This document shows, one piece after another, positions 21,298-24,030 of a stretch of 24,030 nucleotides of DNA. The notes under the pieces were generated by a model. The model ran no database searches. It saw only the letters and a program-made list of their open reading frames with translations, and was not told where the DNA came from. This stretch comes from Treponema sp. (GTDB lineage: Bacteria; Spirochaetota; Spirochaetia; Treponematales; Treponemataceae), in NCBI GenBank assembly GCA_016294105.1, contig JAEDCN010000037.1, positions 1 through 24,030 on the forward strand, in the 5' to 3' direction. The position numbers were made by a program, and so were the translations under genes. How positions within the stretch are numbered: the first letter of the stretch is position 1; every line of letters begins with the position of its first letter.

Positions 21298-22770
21298 ATG
21301 GAGACGATTGAATTGAATCTGGAAAATCAAGATGTATTTTTAGAGTCAGAAGAGAATAAGCTCAAGGAAAAGTGCGGAATCTTGGGTATTTATTTGAACA
21401 AGAAGGACAGAACAGACAGTTTTAATGCTGCAAAGATGGCTTATTATGGTTTGTATGCTCTTCAGCATCGTGGTCAGGAATGTGCCGGTATTTCTGTTTC
21501 CAATGGAGAAAAAATTGAAGCACACAAGGGATTAGGCTTGGTTGCTGATGTTTTCACTGCTCAAAAATTGGATGAAATGGCTGGTCAAATTGCAGTTGGC
21601 CATGTTTTGTATTCCACCAGTGGTGAGGCTCAGATTGAAAATGCCCAGCCCTTTGTAAGTCGTTTCAAGCTGGGTGGTATTGCTGTTGCCCACAATGGGG
21701 CTTTGACCAACTACGAGCAGCTGAAGGAAGTACTTGAGGAAACAGGTTCTACCTTTACTTCTGCCAGTGATACAGAAGTTATCAACAAGCTTATTGGTAA
21801 AAGCTACAAGAAGGGATTGGAGCGGGCCTTAACTGACACCATTCAGATGATTAAGGGTTCCTTTGCCTTGGCTGTAATGACAGAAAATAGCCTTATTGGT
21901 GCCCGAGACCCCAATGGTATTCGTCCCCTCTGTCTTGGTAAGCTAGAAGGCGGCTGGATGCTGGCCAGTGAAAGCTGTGCCATTGACTCTGTTGGTGGTA
22001 CCTTTGTTCGTGATATTCAGCCTGGTGAAATTGTTATTATCAACGAGGATGGAGTGCTTTCCTTTGAGTTTGGTGAACGAACTGCAAAACGAACCTGTAT
22101 CTTTGAATACGTGTACTTTGCTCGGCCAGACTCCGTTATGGATGGAATTTCCATTCAGGATGCCCGCTTAAAGATGGGTGCAGTGCTAGCTCGTGAAAGC
22201 GGTGTGCCTGCCGACGTGGTTATCGGTGTGCCTGACTCAGGACTGGGTGCCGCTATGGGATATGCTGCTGAGGCAGGAATTCCCTATGCCATGGGAATTG
22301 TAAAGAACAAGTATATTGGTCGTACCTTTATTGCTCCCACCCAAGCCGAGCGAGAAAAGCTGGTATTCGTAAAGCTGAATGCCATGCAAAGCGACGTGAA
22401 GGGAAAGCGTGTTGTGATTATTGACGACTCCATTGTACGAGGAACTACTTGCCGTCGCTTGATTCAGATTTTACGTCGTGCTGGAGCTAAGGAAGTGCAC
22501 TTTAGAGTTTCCTCTCCACCAGTAAAATTCCCTTGCTACTTTGGAATTGATACCCCCAGCCGTGCTGACTTGATTTCTGCTGAACATAGTACAGAAGAGG
22601 TTTGTAAGGAGATTGGTGCTGATTCTTTGGCCTTTATTTCCTTGGAAGGCATGTTTGAAGCCATGAAGGAGTTGAATAGTAAAACCTACGGCTATTGTAA
22701 GGGCTGCTTTGACGGAGAATATCCTGTTCCAGTACCAGGAGAAATTAACGGCCGAAGCTGTTGTTCCTGA
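21298..22770 (+). CDS. purF: Amidophosphoribosyltransferase (iron-sulfur type)
   Basis: The 490-residue enzyme makes phosphoribosylamine from PRPP and glutamine, the committed purine step. A 25-residue N-terminal stretch precedes the nucleophile C26 of CGILGIY and is presumably removed. The glutaminase domain shows LYALQHRGQECAGI, VGHVLYSTSG and VAHNGALTN; the PRPP loop is VVIIDDSIVRGTT. Four cysteines (C267 in KRTCIFEY, C413 in KFPCYFGID, C467 and C470 in YCKGC) match the [4Fe-4S] ligands of the Bacillus subtilis type, so the enzyme is probably oxygen-sensitive, fitting an anaerobe. The frame extends to a TTG at 21283, but the ATG at 21298 is preferred. Neither has a clear ribosome binding site, so coupling to purE (17 bases upstream) is likely. 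It is in the same riboswitch-controlled unit. Confidence 0.96.
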   Translation: METIELNLENQDVFLESEENKLKEKCGILGIYLNKKDRTDSFNAAKMAYYGLYALQHRGQECAGISVSNGEKIEAHKGLGLVADVFTAQKLDEMAGQIAVGHVLYSTSGEAQIENAQPFVSRFKLGGIAVAHNGALTNYEQLKEVLEETGSTFTSASDTEVINKLIGKSYKKGLERALTDTIQMIKGSFALAVMTENSLIGARDPNGIRPLCLGKLEGGWMLASESCAIDSVGGTFVRDIQPGEIVIINEDGVLSFEFGERTAKRTCIFEYVYFARPDSVMDGISIQDARLKMGAVLARESGVPADVVIGVPDSGLGAAMGYAAEAGIPYAMGIVKNKYIGRTFIAPTQAEREKLVFVKLNAMQSDVKGKRVVIIDDSIVRGTTCRRLIQILRRAGAKEVHFRVSSPPVKFPCYFGIDTPSRADLISAEHSTEEVCKEIGADSLAFISLEGMFEAMKELNSKTYGYCKGCFDGEYPVPVPGEINGRSCCS

Positions 22771-22776
22771 TTGTAT

Positions 22777-22852
22777 TTTTAGGAGGGGACACCCCCTCTA
22801 CTGGTCAGCGGTGCAAGGGGCTACGATGTCTTGCCCCTTGTCCCTCCTAAAA
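22777..22852. repeat. Nested palindromic element between purF and the transposase-like gene
   Basis: An outer 11-bp perfect inverted repeat (TTTTAGGAGGG at 22777-22787 and its complement at 22842-22852) encloses two further hairpins: GAGGGG-ACAC-CCCCTC (22783-22798, overlapping the outer arm) and CAAGGGGC/GCCCCTTG (22814-22821, 22833-22840). It ends seven bases from the stop of the minus-strand gene. It may act as a terminator in both directions, or be an end or recognition element of a mobile unit. No target-site duplication could be identified. Confidence 0.7.
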
Positions 22853-22858
22853 TAATAA

Positions 22859-23713
22859 TTACACGAGCAATTCTTTAATTTCCTCCAATGGAAGGTTTGT
22901 ACAACGAGCAACCACTTGAGGGGCGAGTCCTTCTGCAAGGAGATTTTTTGCCGTCTCCAGCTTGGTTTGGTGGGCTCCACGTTCCAAGCCTTGTTCTATG
23001 CCTTGTTGGAGGCCAATGGAGATACCTTCATCAAAACCATCTCGGCGGGACTCCATCATGCGGGTAGTGTAAGTAAGATACATGTTTCGTTCCTCCTTTT
23101 CTTGCTTCATACGAGAAATGGTGGCATCCAGTTCTTTTGTGAAGGCTGTTTGTGCAACTTTATCTTTGATATAATCATAGAATAAGCGTAAATCTAGGTC
23201 AAGGTTGTTTAGGTCTGTGGCGGTGGTGTTTAGAAAAATCTTTTCCGTGCCGTCTTCTAGGGGGATTGGTACTCCATAATTAATGCAGTAGTTCTGGAAG
23301 TTGTAGATGGGTTTTCCTTGGTGGAAAGGGTCAAAGGTGCAGATAAAAACGACGTAATTTTGCTTTAAGTCCTTGTACTCTGAGCCTTTGGGTGTGGTGT
23401 CGATGTCTGCTGCAGCTTGGTAGTAGCGGGCTCTAGGGGGTAAGTCCCCCTTGTTTGTGGTCTGCATTTCAACATTAATAACTCGATTTTCGTCTTTTAA
23501 ATATACATCCATGATAATGCCTTTTGCGTTTGGCTCAATTTGGATGGCGTGATGGCTCGTGAGAAATTTAATCTTACCAATTTTAACTTTTAGAATCATT
23601 TCCAGCAGGGTACGACAAAGTTTTTTGTTCCGCATAACTCTGGAAAAGATGAAGTCATCGGTAATGTCCAAGTCTTCCCATTTTTTGAATTGCCGTTGTG
23701 GTTCTCTGTTCAT
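22859..23713 (-). CDS. Rpn / PD-(D/E)XK nuclease family transposase-like protein
   Basis: The 284-residue protein matches the Rpn/PDDEXK_2 group, annotated as recombination-promoting nuclease or putative transposase. The N-terminal part has TDDFIFSRVMRNKKLCRTLLEMIL. The nuclease core follows, with D69 (GIIMDVYL) and E82-x-Q84 (VINVEMQT, Gln in place of the usual Lys). Then come PPRARYYQAAADID, YVVFICTFDPF and the typical C-terminal GISIGLQQGIEQGLERGAHQTK helix before NLLAEGLAPQVVARCTNLPLEEIKELL. The frame is open far upstream (to 24019), but GGAGG four bases before ATG 23713 fixes the start; the upstream part is low-complexity. Related genes usually occur in many copies per genome and promote recombination in E. 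coli. The protein is cytoplasmic. Confidence 0.9.
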   Translation of the reverse strand: MNREPQRQFKKWEDLDITDDFIFSRVMRNKKLCRTLLEMILKVKIGKIKFLTSHHAIQIEPNAKGIIMDVYLKDENRVINVEMQTTNKGDLPPRARYYQAAADIDTTPKGSEYKDLKQNYVVFICTFDPFHQGKPIYNFQNYCINYGVPIPLEDGTEKIFLNTTATDLNNLDLDLRLFYDYIKDKVAQTAFTKELDATISRMKQEKEERNMYLTYTTRMMESRRDGFDEGISIGLQQGIEQGLERGAHQTKLETAKNLLAEGLAPQVVARCTNLPLEEIKELLV

Positions 23714-23956
23714 CTTACCTCCAAGTTTTTTCTTTACATATATATTATATGTTTGAACGTGCAAAAAAATGCGTTTTTCCAGAAAAAATCCCAAAAATCC
23801 CTTCTCGTGAACTCTAGACAAATAAAAAAATTGCATTATAATATTTGCTATAGAAATTTTATTTTTAGTGCCTCGGCTTTTCTGGGTAACTGGTGTATTG
23901 GAGTGTAAAAATTGTATCTTGGCGTAAAAAAAGTTGGCTTGTTCACAGGAAACCTC

Positions 23957-23984
23957 TTGACTAAAACTGCTTCTGCAGTACAAT
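23957..23984 (+). promoter_or_regulatory. Sigma-70 promoter pointing into the pentanucleotide tract
   Basis: TTGACT (23957-23962), a 16-base spacer and TACAAT (23979-23984), five of six matches each. The expected start, about seven bases past the -10, coincides with the first base of the ACACA repeat. The rest of the 317-base stretch 23714-24030 holds no gene; on minus it shows a TATAAT within a palindrome (about 23737-23753) upstream of the transposase-like gene. Confidence 0.6.
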
Positions 23985-23990
23985 CCCTGA

Positions 23991-24030
23991 ACACAACACA
24001 ACACAACACAACACAACACAACACAACACA
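23991..24030 (+). repeat. ACACA pentanucleotide tandem repeat
   Basis: Eight perfect copies of ACACA run from 23991 to the window edge, so the full length is not visible. A unit of five bases in a coding frame or leader is the kind of tract that changes length by slippage. The edge position also allows an assembly artefact. Confidence 0.9.

Noticed and set aside
23714..24019. Upstream extension of the transposase-like gene to a start at 24019
   Set aside because: The extension translates the ACACA tract and AT-rich spacer into low-complexity sequence (LCCVVLCC), and GGAGG fixes the start at 23713.

Overview
The window looks like a chromosomal segment of a Treponema-like spirochaete. I infer this from the mix of genes: RNase Y, an RseC-type protein, cheR-cheB, a cytoplasmic 357-residue protein I cannot name, and a substrate-binding protein whose mature N-terminus starts GGSKES. 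Promoters are mostly clear sigma-70 boxes, and Shine-Dalgarno sites are usually GGAG or AAGGAG. I could not run any database search, so the taxonomy is only moderately supported. No tRNA, rRNA, CRISPR array or complete insertion sequence was found.

Layout. Positions 1-1456 (minus) hold a C-terminally truncated EamA-type transporter and, upstream of it past a terminator, a lone ABC substrate-binding protein. Positions 1594-3264 (plus) hold a six-helix membrane diguanylate cyclase followed by a small exported, barrel-like protein. RNase Y (3350-4882, minus) is separated from these by a shared bidirectional terminator. Citrate synthase (5148-6494) and an M29-type aminopeptidase (about 6629-7816) come next. 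They are separated by one copy of an 80-bp two-hairpin repeat whose second copy lies at 8005-8084. A large methyl-accepting chemotaxis protein (8103-9770) and purC (10084-10770) are on minus. A low-molecular-weight tyrosine phosphatase, cheR and cheB follow on plus.

Positions 13528-15601 (minus) carry a probable operon of polyprenyl diphosphate synthase, a TPR protein and an RseC-like protein. Positions 15780-17346 (plus) carry rlmE and a LysM/M23 envelope peptidase. Positions 17368-19009 (minus) carry the unnamed helical protein overlapping an XRE-cupin regulator. Then come hisH-hisF, a riboswitch, purE-purF and, on minus at the right edge, an Rpn/PD-(D/E)XK-type transposase-like gene beside a complex palindrome. 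The window ends in an ACACA pentanucleotide tract preceded by a promoter.

The most interesting signal is in the 285-base gap between hisF and purE. It holds a guanine-class purine riboswitch: the core sequences CATATAAT, GTTTCTACC and GACTATG are all present in order. Its L2 loop, normally about seven nucleotides, is replaced by about 77 nucleotides that fold into two extra hairpins, one capped by GAAA. The L2 AUGG and the L3 CC needed for the loop-loop contact are kept. P1 runs straight into a U7 tract, and a competing hairpin can swallow P3, the ligand-contacting strand and the U tract. This suggests a very compact switch in which the aptamer base is itself the terminator. Functionally it links hisHF (whose reaction releases AICAR) to riboswitch-controlled purE-purF, with purC elsewhere in the window.

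A second theme is short or absent leaders. hisH has promoter boxes ending six bases before its ATG and no ribosome binding site. The polyprenyl synthase is similar, and cheR and the unnamed helical gene appear to have very short leaders.
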